A stretch of DNA of 51,795 nucleotides from Bdellovibrionales bacterium (GTDB taxonomy: Bacteria > Bdellovibrionota > Bdellovibrionia > Bdellovibrionales > UBA1609). Below are positions 17,575 to 26,873 of this stretch, one piece after another (position 1 is the stretch's first letter; each line of letters starts with the position of its first letter). The translations under genes and the position numbers were made by a program. Where the stretch lies: positions 1-51,795 of the forward strand of contig JAHDFM010000002.1 of NCBI GenBank assembly GCA_020628165.1, written 5' to 3'. The notes beneath the pieces were generated by a model. The model had not been told where the DNA came from. It saw only the letters and a list, made by a program, of their open reading frames with translations, and did no database searches.

Positions 17575-18011
17575 TGGATTTTTCAAAATCATTACGTGTT
17601 TCGAGTAGTGGCTTGACGGCACAAAGACAGCGGTTGAATGCCATATCCAGTAACATTGCCAATGTGAACACGGTGAGAACAGCTGAAGGTGGACCCTACC
17701 GACGAAAGGATGTGGTGTTTGAATCTCGCCCTGAGACCAGAAATTTCGGTGAAATATTAACAGAGGTTGGCGACACCAATGTACAACGAGTCAGCGTTGT
17801 TGAAATGGCTGACACACAAAAAGAACCTTTACTAAAGTATGAGCCCGACCACCCAGAGGCTGATGCAGATGGTTACGTAGCTTACCCGAACATTAATATC
17901 ATTGATGAAATGACTAACATGATTCAGGCAACACGTTCTTACGAGGCTAACGTCTCGGCAATAAAAGCGACAACTGATATGGCCTTAAGTGCCCTTCAGA
18001 TAGGACGTTAA
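17574..18011 (+). CDS. flgC: Flagellar basal-body rod protein FlgC
   Basis: This 145-residue proximal rod protein carries the rod signature (SSGLTAQRQRLNAISSNIANVNT) and the C-terminal YEANVSAIKATTDMALSALQIGR. It follows flgB with a one-base overlap, the standard flgB-flgC-fliE order. The 55-bp gap to fliE is A+T-rich and contains TATAAT (around 18036) but no convincing -35. Confidence 0.97.
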   Translation: MDFSKSLRVSSSGLTAQRQRLNAISSNIANVNTVRTAEGGPYRRKDVVFESRPETRNFGEILTEVGDTNVQRVSVVEMADTQKEPLLKYEPDHPEADADGYVAYPNINIIDEMTNMIQATRSYEANVSAIKATTDMALSALQIGR

Positions 18012-18066
18012 TGTATTTTATTTAAAAAGAGTTTATAATTAATATGTATTTATAGAGGAATATGCC

Positions 18067-18405
18067 ATGGATGGTTTAACTATTTCAAATTTAGACAAAA
18101 TGTTAGAGACTGGTAAAACAACTAGCCAGCTCAAACAAAGTCAGTTTAAAAATAAAGTTTTAAAGGAATCTTTAGACAAACCCGCCGAGACTTTTTCTTC
18201 CACACTTAAAAATGCTATTCATTCAGTGGATAAATTGCAAAAAGATGCCGACACCATGGTTCAAAAACTTGCCACTGGGGAAACCAAAAATATACCTGAA
18301 GTTTTAATTTCTGTCGAAAAAGCTGATATTGCTTTGCGATTGATGATGCAAGTAAGAAACAAAGTAATAGATGCTTACCAAGAAATTATGAAGATGCAGG
18401 TTTAA
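18067..18405 (+). CDS. fliE: Flagellar hook-basal body complex protein FliE
   Basis: FliE (112 residues) joins the MS ring to the rod. The C-terminal half has the family pattern (VDKLQKDADTMVQKLATGE, VLISVEKADIALRLMMQVRNKVIDAYQEIMKMQV). The N-terminal part is less conserved, as usual. AGAGGAA precedes the ATG. It lies between flgC and fliF in the normal order. Confidence 0.95.
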   Translation: MDGLTISNLDKMLETGKTTSQLKQSQFKNKVLKESLDKPAETFSSTLKNAIHSVDKLQKDADTMVQKLATGETKNIPEVLISVEKADIALRLMMQVRNKVIDAYQEIMKMQV

Positions 18406-18428
18406 TTGAGACATAAAAAGGCTGGGGT

Positions 18429-20096
18429 ATGTTTGATTCGTTAAAAAAATTATTTGGTGGTTTTTTAGTTCAGTTTAAAATGTTCTATAAAACGCTGACG
18501 CCGCTTAAGAAGAATGCAATTCTCGCATCAGGGGCGATGTTATTTATAACAATTGTTCTGATTAGCTTAGTCATGCCTAACCAAAAATATAGCGTTCTTT
18601 TCTCAAATGTATCATCTGATCAATTATCTATAATAATTAGTCAGTTAAAAGCCAGTAAAGTTCCATACAAATTGAAAGAAGATGGTTCGACCATTACAGT
18701 GCCATCTGATTTACTGCGATCAACACAGATGTCAGTGATGACCAAGCTCAGTGAGTCCGATGCCGGCAGTGATGGATTAGAGATTTTTGCTAAACAAGAC
18801 TTCGGAACGACCTCATATGCACAAAAAGTTAATTTTCAACGTGCCCTTCAGGGTGAGCTCATTCGTGCCATCAATACAATAAGGGCAGTTAAAAAATCTA
18901 AAGTAATTTTAGCGATGCCACCAAAGAAAACTTTTCTAGAAGAAACGGGTGAGACCTCGGCATCTGTCGTTGTTGAGCTTTTTCCAGGAAAAAAACTGAG
19001 TGGTGAACAGGTCAAAGGAATCACTTACCTTGTGGCTAACTCTGTTGAAGGGCTGAACAGCGAAAAAGTCACAGTGATCGACAATAAAGGAAATATTATT
19101 TCCAGAAACTACAGTTCAGAATCAGCTGTGACCAGTGAGCTGATGGATTTGAAAGAAAAAGTTGAACAACGTTTAGAAAATAAAATTCAATCCATGCTCG
19201 AAAAAGTTGTTGGTGGTGGCAATGTGATCGCTAAGGTGGATGCCCTCGTCAATAATAAACAAATACAAATGGTCGAGGAGATCGTCGATCCCGATGGGAT
19301 TGCTTTAAGAAGTAAAACCACTGAGGAAGAAAGTTTAAGAGGTGCTAGAAACACACCTTATGGCATACCTGGTGTGCGTTCCAACATTCCTGATGAGGCA
19401 AGGGGCCCTGCAAGTAATACAAATCCGTCATACACTCAAGACGTGAATAAAAACTTAGTGACTGACAATTATGTCGTTCCTAAAACGACGAAACAAATTC
19501 AAGAATCAGCTGGAAAGGTTGAAAAAGTCACTGTCTCAGTACTCATTGATCATAAAAAAGTCACGACTGAAAAAGATGGTGAGCTTATTACAGAGCTCGT
19601 AGCACGTAGCCCAGAAGAGATTGCAAAGTATGAAGCGATCATTAAAAACGCTGTAGGATTTAATGAAAGACGTGGCGATTCCATCACTGTGGAGAGCATC
19701 AAGTTTCAACATGAAGACTTCACCGAAGCTGAACAGTTATTCACGGCCTTAGAAAAAAAGAGATTTATCAAAAACACTTTTAAATGGGGCATTCTGCTCA
19801 TCAGTTTATTGCTTTTCTTCTTCCTAGCACTGCGTCCGTTTATGAAGTGGCTCACAGATGCTTTCAATGAGACTGTCGAAGAAATGTTGCCAAGAACCAT
19901 CGAAGAGCTGGAAGAACTGCAAGCCATGGAAGATGGATTACCAAATATCAATGGTGTTATTCCATCACTTGAAAGAACATTAGACCCTGACAAAGCTGAA
20001 ACTGAGCTTCTAAAAGAGAAAATCATTGATCTCTTCCAAGAGGACGAGGAAAAAGGTGTGAGTGCTGTTAATGAATGGTTAAGGAGAAGAGATTAA
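18429..20096 (+). CDS. fliF: Flagellar MS-ring protein FliF
   Basis: FliF (555 residues) builds the inner-membrane MS ring. Two membrane segments are visible (about 28-50 and 448-470) around a large periplasmic part with the ring-building motifs (FSNVSSDQLSIIISQLKASKVPYKL, FQRALQGELIRAINTI). The cytoplasmic C-terminus ends in an acidic stretch and AVNEWLRRRD, the FliG-binding end. Its last codons overlap the ribosome site of fliG. Confidence 0.97.
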   Translation: MFDSLKKLFGGFLVQFKMFYKTLTPLKKNAILASGAMLFITIVLISLVMPNQKYSVLFSNVSSDQLSIIISQLKASKVPYKLKEDGSTITVPSDLLRSTQMSVMTKLSESDAGSDGLEIFAKQDFGTTSYAQKVNFQRALQGELIRAINTIRAVKKSKVILAMPPKKTFLEETGETSASVVVELFPGKKLSGEQVKGITYLVANSVEGLNSEKVTVIDNKGNIISRNYSSESAVTSELMDLKEKVEQRLENKIQSMLEKVVGGGNVIAKVDALVNNKQIQMVEEIVDPDGIALRSKTTEEESLRGARNTPYGIPGVRSNIPDEARGPASNTNPSYTQDVNKNLVTDNYVVPKTTKQIQESAGKVEKVTVSVLIDHKKVTTEKDGELITELVARSPEEIAKYEAIIKNAVGFNERRGDSITVESIKFQHEDFTEAEQLFTALEKKRFIKNTFKWGILLISLLLFFFLALRPFMKWLTDAFNETVEEMLPRTIEELEELQAMEDGLPNINGVIPSLERTLDPDKAETELLKEKIIDLFQEDEEKGVSAVNEWLRRRD

Positions 20097-20098
20097 TC

Positions 20099-21136
20099 AT
20101 GAAGTATGAAAATGGAAAACGAATCCTTGAATTTGGCAGCCTCAAAGGTCGTGAGAAAGTGGCAATTTTACTCAACTTTTTAGGTGAAGGTGTTACCAAG
20201 CAAGTATTTGCAAATTTAGATGACAACAATATTAAGAAGATTGTTTCTTATATGAATAAATATCAAATTGTACCAGTTGACCTCACTAAACGCATACTCG
20301 AAGAGTTTTATGAAATGTTTAGTGAAAATGAAAATTTCATCTTTTCTAAGAAAACTTTTTCCAAAGAACTCATTGCTGAAGCTATTGGTGAGGATAGAGT
20401 CCGTGGGGTATTGGGAAGTCTAAACGATAAAAACAATCCAGCAAGAAATTTAGAAAGCTTGGAGATGATAGACTCAAAGTCACTAACAACTTTTTTAGTC
20501 AATGAACATCCACAAACCATTGCTGTGATTCTAGCACACTTAGAGCCAGATAAAAAAGGAGAAGTGTTAAGTAGCCTGCCGGAAGTGATTCAGTTAGAAG
20601 TTGTGATGAGACTTTCACAGCTGGAGCACGTCGACCCAAGTTTAATCAAAGAGGTGGATAAAGTTTTAAGAGAAGAGTTAGCTTCTACTGGAACAACGGA
20701 TCGATCAAATCTTGGTGGAGTACAAACTGTTGCAGATATGTTGAACGTATTAGATAAAAACACTGAGCAAAACATCCTCACTCAGTTAGAGGGCAGAGAC
20801 CCTGATCTCGCTGAAGAAATCAGAAACCTTATGTTTGTTTTCGAAGACCTTATCAAAATTGATGACAAAGGCATGCAAAGTCTTCTTAAAGAGATTCCAA
20901 ACGACAAATTGTTGTTGGCCCTTAAAACAGCCAATGAAGATGTAAAGGACAAAATATTTAAGAATATGTCAAAAAGAGCGGCAGAAATGGCCAGAGAAGA
21001 CCTTGAAATGATGGGGCCTTCGAGAGTTTCTGATGTTGAAGCGGCTCAAAGTGAAATCATTAACATTGCTAAACGCCTCGAACAAAGTGGTCAGATCATG
21101 GTTGATCGTGGTGGAGCAGAGGACGCCCTAGTATAA
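20099..21136 (+). CDS. fliG: Flagellar motor switch protein FliG
   Basis: FliG (345 residues from ATG 20099) sits on the MS ring and receives torque from the stator. The start at 20099 is preferred over an in-frame ATG at 20075 because AAGGAG (20081-20086) lies correctly before it. Visible hallmarks are GREKVAILLNFLGEG, the middle-domain EHPQTIAVILAHL, and the C-terminal torque helix region around FEDLIKIDDKGMQSLLKEI with its charged residues. It runs directly into fliH, whose ATG immediately follows the stop. Confidence 0.97.
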   Translation: MKYENGKRILEFGSLKGREKVAILLNFLGEGVTKQVFANLDDNNIKKIVSYMNKYQIVPVDLTKRILEEFYEMFSENENFIFSKKTFSKELIAEAIGEDRVRGVLGSLNDKNNPARNLESLEMIDSKSLTTFLVNEHPQTIAVILAHLEPDKKGEVLSSLPEVIQLEVVMRLSQLEHVDPSLIKEVDKVLREELASTGTTDRSNLGGVQTVADMLNVLDKNTEQNILTQLEGRDPDLAEEIRNLMFVFEDLIKIDDKGMQSLLKEIPNDKLLLALKTANEDVKDKIFKNMSKRAAEMAREDLEMMGPSRVSDVEAAQSEIINIAKRLEQSGQIMVDRGGAEDALV

Positions 21137-21889
21137 ATGTTTAAAAAGTTTAAGTTAAAAGATGAAGAGTCTCATGTCGAAAGCTTTGAATTTAAAAAGT
21201 TTGGTTTGCGTGCAACTAAATCTGCGGTTGATTACGAAGAGCAAATCTTTAAAGAAAAAAAGCCTTTTGAAATCAATAAAAATTCATCGCAAAGGTCCGG
21301 TGTTTCTTATCTCAAAGAAGAGCGCATAAGACAAACCATAGAAAAAGAAGTTAATGATATCATTGAGGAAGAAAAACGTCTTGTGTTGGCCGAATTTAAA
21401 GTTAAGGGTTATGACGAGGGCTACGCTGAGGGTCTTGAAAAAGCGAAACAAGAGTCATTACAGAAATACACAGATAGAATAGAAAAAGGTTTGTTTGAGA
21501 TAGATAGCTTACTTAAAAGCATTGATGCCTTCAAACAAGAACTGATTTTAAAGAAAGAAAATGATATCAAAGAGTTTGTTAAACTGTATTCTGAAAAAAT
21601 TTGTTTGTATGAAGTGGAAGTCAATGAAGATCACTTCAAAAAGGTTTTGAGTGTTATTGTTGATGATCTTCCAACCGCAGTGCAAATAAAAATCAGAGTT
21701 CATCCAGATGTGCATAACAATCAACAATTTCTTATTGAACAAATCAATCAACAAGATTCAGAAACTCAACTAGAGTTGGTGGCAGATCCAAGTTTGAATG
21801 CCAATGACTTAATTGTGGAGACAGAAAATGGAGAAATCGATTGCAGTCTTGATGAAAGAATGAAGCGTGTCTGGGGAATTTTAAAATAA
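21137..21889 (+). CDS. fliH: Flagellar assembly protein FliH
   Basis: FliH (250 residues) is the stator-like regulator of the FliI export ATPase. The protein has a charged, variable N-terminus, a GYDEGYAEGLEKAKQESLQK segment (the glycine-containing repeat region), a long coiled coil, and a C-terminal domain ending VETENGEIDCSLDERMKRVWGIL that matches the FliH/YscL family. It has no gap to fliG, and its stop overlaps the fliI start (TAATG). Confidence 0.93.
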   Translation: MFKKFKLKDEESHVESFEFKKFGLRATKSAVDYEEQIFKEKKPFEINKNSSQRSGVSYLKEERIRQTIEKEVNDIIEEEKRLVLAEFKVKGYDEGYAEGLEKAKQESLQKYTDRIEKGLFEIDSLLKSIDAFKQELILKKENDIKEFVKLYSEKICLYEVEVNEDHFKKVLSVIVDDLPTAVQIKIRVHPDVHNNQQFLIEQINQQDSETQLELVADPSLNANDLIVETENGEIDCSLDERMKRVWGILK

Positions 21890-23208
21890 TGCAAAGCCTT
21901 GATTTACAAAAGTACTTTCCTATGCTTGAGACTTGCGTGAATACCAAGGTGTTAGGAAAGGTTTTAAAAATTCAGGGTGTTTTAATTTCGGCCAAACTGC
22001 CTCAATGTCAATTGGGCAATGTTTGGAAGGTTGACACTCAAGGGTCTCAGCCGATTCTTGCTGAGGTAGTTGGTTTTGAACAAGACACAGCTTACTTAAT
22101 GTCCTATTCCAATTTGTTTGGCATCAACTCAGGATCTACTTTAGAGTTAATTGCTAAAAGCCCGCAGATTCAAGTTTCACATGGATTGCTAGGACGAGTA
22201 ATTGATGGTGAGGGAAACCCGCTGGACGGCAAGGGTCCTATATTGAACCATACCACGGCCAGTCTTTACGGTGACAAAATCAATCCACTCGACCGCGCTT
22301 CCATCGATAAAGTGATGAGTGTTGGTGTAAAAGCATTAGATGGGTTTATAACAGCAGGTGTGGGCCAACGTTTAAGTTTGATGGCGGGGTCTGGAGTCGG
22401 TAAGTCCATGTTATTGGGTATGATCGCTAAGAATTCGAGCTCAGATATTAATGTCATAGCATTAATTGGTGAACGTGGCCGAGAGGCCAAAGAGTTTGTC
22501 GAACAAACACTCGATGCAGAGAGTTTAAAAAAATCCGTTGTTGTTGTTGTGACATCTGACCAGAGCCCTGTCACACGTGTGAGAGGAGCTTACTTGGCAA
22601 CAGCCATTGCCCGCTATTTCAGTTCAAAAAATAACGATGTTTTACTTATGATGGACTCGATCACTCGTTTTGCTATGGCCCAAAGGGAGATTGGCCTCAG
22701 TGTTGGTGAGCCACCAACATCAAAAGGTTATACGCCGAGTGTGTTCACTCATCTACCAAAGCTTCTAGAGCAGGCTGGAAATTTTGAAAATTCAGGGAGT
22801 ATTACTGGTCTGTACACAGTTTTGGTCGAGGGCGATGATATGAATGATCCCATTGCCGATTCGGTGAGATCAATTGTCGACGGACATATTGTTTTGACGC
22901 GAGATCTAGCTGAGCGAGGTCATTATCCAGCCATTGATGTGTTAAAAAGTGCAAGCCGTTTGTTGCCACAAATTTGTGATCAAGAACACCAAAGCAATGC
23001 ACTTAGTTTGAGAAAGGCCTTGGCTACTTATCAAGAAGCCCAAGATTTGATCAACATAGGAGCCTATCAAATGGGAGCGAATCCAGATATCGATAGGGCG
23101 ATCACATTAATAAAACCGATCAACGAGTTTTTGCAACAACATTATCAAGAGAGTTTTAACTACGATTATTGTCGCATTGAAATGAGTAAGCTATTGCGGG
23201 AGAGCTAA
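21889..23208 (+). CDS. fliI: Flagellum-specific ATP synthase FliI
   Basis: FliI (439 residues) is the hexameric ATPase that energises export of flagellar substrates. Walker A is AGSGVGKS (166-173), with GERGREAKEFVEQ and the Walker B region VLLMMDSITRFAMAQREIG, plus the GEPPTSKGYTPSVF loop typical of F1-like type III ATPases. It is coupled to fliH by a one-base overlap, and fliJ starts directly after its stop. Confidence 0.97.
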   Translation: MQSLDLQKYFPMLETCVNTKVLGKVLKIQGVLISAKLPQCQLGNVWKVDTQGSQPILAEVVGFEQDTAYLMSYSNLFGINSGSTLELIAKSPQIQVSHGLLGRVIDGEGNPLDGKGPILNHTTASLYGDKINPLDRASIDKVMSVGVKALDGFITAGVGQRLSLMAGSGVGKSMLLGMIAKNSSSDINVIALIGERGREAKEFVEQTLDAESLKKSVVVVVTSDQSPVTRVRGAYLATAIARYFSSKNNDVLLMMDSITRFAMAQREIGLSVGEPPTSKGYTPSVFTHLPKLLEQAGNFENSGSITGLYTVLVEGDDMNDPIADSVRSIVDGHIVLTRDLAERGHYPAIDVLKSASRLLPQICDQEHQSNALSLRKALATYQEAQDLINIGAYQMGANPDIDRAITLIKPINEFLQQHYQESFNYDYCRIEMSKLLRES

Positions 23209-23658
23209 ATGTTCAAATTTAATTTGGAAGTTCTTCACAAAGTTAGAAAGTTAAAAAAAGATAAGATCATTAAAACTTGGACAGCTGAAGTTGAGATGTT
23301 GAACCATTTAGTGCGTGAAAAAAACAATTTGGTTGAATCACATAATGATTACAAAAAAAAATATGTGAGCTCATTAAATGAAGGCAATCAGGCGAGGACA
23401 CTCATACTTAAAAACTATATTGACACTTTTAAAGAGCGATTTCGACAGAGCCAAGTTAAAATTGATGAACAACAGCAAAAAATGAGTCATTTACGGGAGC
23501 AAGTTTTATCTGTAAGCCGTGACTTTGAGATCATAGAAAAATTAAAAGAAAAAAAATATCAAGCATATTTACAAGAGAAAGAAAAAAGAGAGATCAAACA
23601 AAATGAAGAGTTAATTGTTTTAAGGAGCAAGAGGGGTAATAAAATTGGATCCATATAA
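23209..23658 (+). CDS. fliJ: Flagellar export protein FliJ
   Basis: This 149-residue, highly charged, almost fully alpha-helical coiled-coil protein begins FKFNLEVLHKVRKLKKD, the family N-terminus. FliJ is the central stalk of the FliI hexamer. Its position directly after fliI, and overlap by 14 bases with the next gene, support the call even though coiled-coil proteins are poorly conserved. Confidence 0.88.
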   Translation: MFKFNLEVLHKVRKLKKDKIIKTWTAEVEMLNHLVREKNNLVESHNDYKKKYVSSLNEGNQARTLILKNYIDTFKERFRQSQVKIDEQQQKMSHLREQVLSVSRDFEIIEKLKEKKYQAYLQEKEKREIKQNEELIVLRSKRGNKIGSI

Positions 23659-24388
23659 AACACACTTAAAAAAGATGAAAAAAAACAAAGTCAATAATAA
23701 AAGGGGTCAAAAACCTAAGGCTAAAGCAAGAGTTCGCAAAAAAACTAAAAAAAGATCGAAATTTCCCATTGGAATTTTTATTTACACCTTAATTATATCA
23801 GTGAGTGCTTGGTTAGGGCTGAATCACCTCGACCAAATAGAAGCTTATTTAAGCAAAGTGAGCGTAAATTTCATTGGTGGGGTCAAAGCTCAAAACAATC
23901 AGCCGGAAAAAAAGGGGCCAGAACAAGGTGTGAAAAAGGAAAATTCTGCTGTGGTACCTAAGTCAGAACTCACACCTATATCGAATGTTCCCAAAAAGAA
24001 AGATATAAATTATTTTAAGATGTTAGAGGAAAAAGAGTTGGTTTTACAGCAGCGCGAAGAGCGCCTTAAAAAGTTGGAATCTAACTTGCAACAACAAAGG
24101 GAAGAGTTACTTGTAAAAATCAAGGAGCTCGAACAATTAAGGGCAGATATAAGTTTGTCTTTAAAAGATAAAGTAGACACGGACAAAAAAACGGTTGAGA
24201 AGTTGGTTCAGGTCTACGCTAATATGAAGCCAAAGTCTGCGGCTCCCGTATTAGAGAAAATGAATGAAGAGTTGGCAGTGAAAATACTGCACAATATGAA
24301 GAAGAAAAATGCAGCAGCTATTTTGAATGTTATCGATGCCGAGAGGGCAAAGTACTTAACAGAAAAGATAGCAGGATACCAAGATTAA
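23645..24388 (+). CDS. MotE-like flagellar chaperone (MgtE-N domain)
   Basis: This 247-residue protein probably starts at TTG 23645, which has a GAGGGG site about 9 bases upstream within the end of fliJ. The N-terminus is very basic (many Lys and Arg up to 39), followed by one membrane segment (about 41-59), a coiled coil (about 118-175) and a C-terminal MgtE-N-like domain (KLVQVYANMKPKSAAPVLEKM and AVKILHNMKKKNAAAIL). This matches MotE, the MotC chaperone found between fliJ and fliK in many non-enteric flagellar operons. An effect on motor or export assembly is inferred. Confidence 0.8.
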   Translation: MDPYKTHLKKMKKNKVNNKRGQKPKAKARVRKKTKKRSKFPIGIFIYTLIISVSAWLGLNHLDQIEAYLSKVSVNFIGGVKAQNNQPEKKGPEQGVKKENSAVVPKSELTPISNVPKKKDINYFKMLEEKELVLQQREERLKKLESNLQQQREELLVKIKELEQLRADISLSLKDKVDTDKKTVEKLVQVYANMKPKSAAPVLEKMNEELAVKILHNMKKKNAAAILNVIDAERAKYLTEKIAGYQD

Positions 24389-24399
24389 AGGGAGAGCCA

Positions 24400-25821
24400 T
24401 TGAAGGCCAATTTTTTTAGCAACAATTTGATCTCTAATAAAGTTGCTGAAAACAATATTAACAAGTTCTCTCGGTCTGAGTTTTTATCATCGTCAAATCA
24501 ATTTAAAAACTTAATAAAAAAATCAGAAGAAAAAAATAATGAAGAAAAAGAAAAGTACGAGAAAAAAGATCTTCATTTAGAAAAACTCAACGACAAGATT
24601 GCCAAGTCAAAATCACCAGAACAAGACGACCTATTTGCAATGCTCAGCGCTCAGGGCGAAGTTAAGCCAGTTGATTTATTTCAGCTCGACAAATCTGAGA
24701 TGACGGTTGAACAAGCGAATATGTTAGATAAAAGACTTCAATCTCTAGGAGTGAAGGAAGATTTAAAACAGATTTTATCAAGTGTTGATAAGCTAAGCTC
24801 TGTTGCAAATAATACAGAGATCGAAGACTTAGGAAAGTTTAAACTTACAGATGACTTTAAAAAAGTAGATGATCTAAAATTAGATCAAAAAATCAAGTTA
24901 CAAGATGATCTAAAGAACGTGGATCTTAAAAATATTGGCAAGCTTGAACATCAGAAAGAGGCTGCCAAAAGTGCAAAGTTAGGTTTGAATAGTTTAGATG
25001 CAAAGTTTAAAAATGAATTTAATATTCAAAATTCACTGCGTTCTAAAAGTTTAGACGTCAAAAATAAAATTGGTCAAATAAAGGCTGCCAAAGCCTATGA
25101 GCAGGCTCAACCTAATATAGCAACCAAATCTGGACCGAAGTTAACTGAAGGAACAAAAGAAGTTGCTGCAGTCAATGGCAAGCGCGTGAAGCCGGTTAAA
25201 AATTTAAACCTTACCAAAACTAACTCAGACACCTTAAAGAATGACCTACTCAATAATAATTTAGAATTTGAAGCAAAAATTGAGAAGAACCAAGATGTTG
25301 GAAAGAATGAATTCTCAAAACTTATGAATCTACAAAATCAGTTTAAGGCTGAGGGTACTGAGGACATTATCAAACAAGCGCAATTCCTCGCCAATAAAGG
25401 GGGCGGAGAAATGAAGCTACTCCTTAACCCTAGAGGTTTAGGTGAGCTTAAATTGAAAGTTCTAATGGAAGAGAATCAAATCAAGGTAGAGATGTTAACG
25501 GACAATAGCGATGCAAAAGAGGTTATAGAGGCGACTCTCAATGATTTACGCAAAGCTTTGGGAGATAATCAAATTCAGGTGGATGAGATCACTGTCGACT
25601 CTTACGAACGTTTGACAGACTTAATTACAGACACAGAAAAAGAAGCTTCTCAGGAGTTTGCAAGAGATTTTTTAAGTGAGTTCAGACAACAAAATAATGA
25701 ATTCAGACAAGGGTTGATTGACTTTCCAGTTGTGAAACGTCGTCGCTCTCAAATTATTGAAGACGGTACAGTGAATGTTAAACAAAAAGATCCCAATAGA
25801 AAATTGGATCTAGTGGCATAA
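24400..25821 (+). CDS. fliK: Flagellar hook-length control protein FliK
   Basis: This 473-residue protein probably starts at TTG 24400, behind GGGAGA. The first 300 residues are low-complexity, rich in Lys, Asp and Asn, as expected for the molecular ruler. The C-terminal Flg_hook domain is clear: GGGEMKLLLNPRGLGELKLK, VEMLTDNSDAKEVIEATLNDL and IQVDEITVD. FliK measures hook length and switches the export apparatus to filament substrates. It lies between the motE-like gene and flgD. Confidence 0.93.
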   Translation: MKANFFSNNLISNKVAENNINKFSRSEFLSSSNQFKNLIKKSEEKNNEEKEKYEKKDLHLEKLNDKIAKSKSPEQDDLFAMLSAQGEVKPVDLFQLDKSEMTVEQANMLDKRLQSLGVKEDLKQILSSVDKLSSVANNTEIEDLGKFKLTDDFKKVDDLKLDQKIKLQDDLKNVDLKNIGKLEHQKEAAKSAKLGLNSLDAKFKNEFNIQNSLRSKSLDVKNKIGQIKAAKAYEQAQPNIATKSGPKLTEGTKEVAAVNGKRVKPVKNLNLTKTNSDTLKNDLLNNNLEFEAKIEKNQDVGKNEFSKLMNLQNQFKAEGTEDIIKQAQFLANKGGGEMKLLLNPRGLGELKLKVLMEENQIKVEMLTDNSDAKEVIEATLNDLRKALGDNQIQVDEITVDSYERLTDLITDTEKEASQEFARDFLSEFRQQNNEFRQGLIDFPVVKRRRSQIIEDGTVNVKQKDPNRKLDLVA

Positions 25822-25831
25822 GGAAGATGGA

Positions 25832-26848
25832 ATGATAGGCTTGGATAGACCAACATTAGGATCTCGACAAGACATACAGATGTTCAAAAGTGATCAAGGT
25901 AAACAAGTTGACGCCAACTTAATGAAAAAACATTATGGTGACAAAGACATTGGTCAAATCCTTAATGAAGTGGCTGACCCTAATTTTGCTCAAAATAAAA
26001 AAGCAAGAACTCCCAATAATAAGATGGGCAAAGAGGCGTTCTTAAAGTTGTTGTTAACACAGTTGCAAAACCAAGACCCAATGTCTCCACTTGAGAGTCA
26101 CGATATGGCAGCTCAATTGGCTCAGTTCACATCACTCGAGAAATTAGATGGTATAGATTCTGGTATTAATAAATTAAGTCAATCTAACGGTAAGAAGACA
26201 AGTTTTGAATCACTTGAGCTCATTGGCAAAGAAGTGAGTGGTGATTCATCAAAAATCATTCGTAATGCTCTTGGTGATGAGCATGAAATCAGTTTTAATT
26301 TAAAAACACCAGCTCAAAAGGTGAGAGTGGAAGTCCTAAACTCTGTTGGAGAAACTGTCTTTCAAAATGAGCTAATGAACATTGATAAGGGAAAGCACAG
26401 CATCAACTGGAACGGCATTAGCCCCAATGGAGTGGATGCGCCATTAGGTGGTTACAACGTAGTGATCAATGCAGTTGACAATCGCGGAGCCAACGTGCCA
26501 GTGAATACACAGTTCACAGGCAAGGTCACAGGAGTGAATTTCACAGCTCGCGGTCCTGTTTTATTAGTGGGTAAAAAACAAATTCCACTGGCAGAAGTGA
26601 AGACAATTCAACTGCCTCAAGCTGGCAATGTACCGGTGAGACACGCCCCAACACAAGGGCAAGCGCTTGACCCGAATCAATTAAATAGAAAATTAACCAA
26701 GCAGAATATGGTGCCAGAAAGTGGGGCAACGAGGGCAAATCCATTAAAAAATATTTCTACTCTAGAAAGTTTAAAAAATGGACCACTGAGTAAAATGAAC
26801 CTCAGTACAGAAATGATAAATAAGATTAATAATACGTTAAAGAAATAA
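25832..26848 (+). CDS. flgD: Hook assembly (capping) protein FlgD
   Basis: This 338-residue protein carries the FlgD signature MGKEAFLKLLLTQLQNQDPMSPLESHDMAAQLAQF (about 65-100), then FlgD-Ig and Tudor-like domains (NGVDAPLGGYNVVINAVDNRG, TGKVTGVNF). It caps the growing hook. It is longer than the enterobacterial protein (about 230 residues) because of an extra C-terminal tail of about 90 residues that is rich in Asn, Lys and Pro and has no recognised function. flgE follows after 25 bp. Confidence 0.95.
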   Translation: MIGLDRPTLGSRQDIQMFKSDQGKQVDANLMKKHYGDKDIGQILNEVADPNFAQNKKARTPNNKMGKEAFLKLLLTQLQNQDPMSPLESHDMAAQLAQFTSLEKLDGIDSGINKLSQSNGKKTSFESLELIGKEVSGDSSKIIRNALGDEHEISFNLKTPAQKVRVEVLNSVGETVFQNELMNIDKGKHSINWNGISPNGVDAPLGGYNVVINAVDNRGANVPVNTQFTGKVTGVNFTARGPVLLVGKKQIPLAEVKTIQLPQAGNVPVRHAPTQGQALDPNQLNRKLTKQNMVPESGATRANPLKNISTLESLKNGPLSKMNLSTEMINKINNTLKK

Positions 26849-26873
26849 AGATCAATCCAAGGAGGCAGTATAT

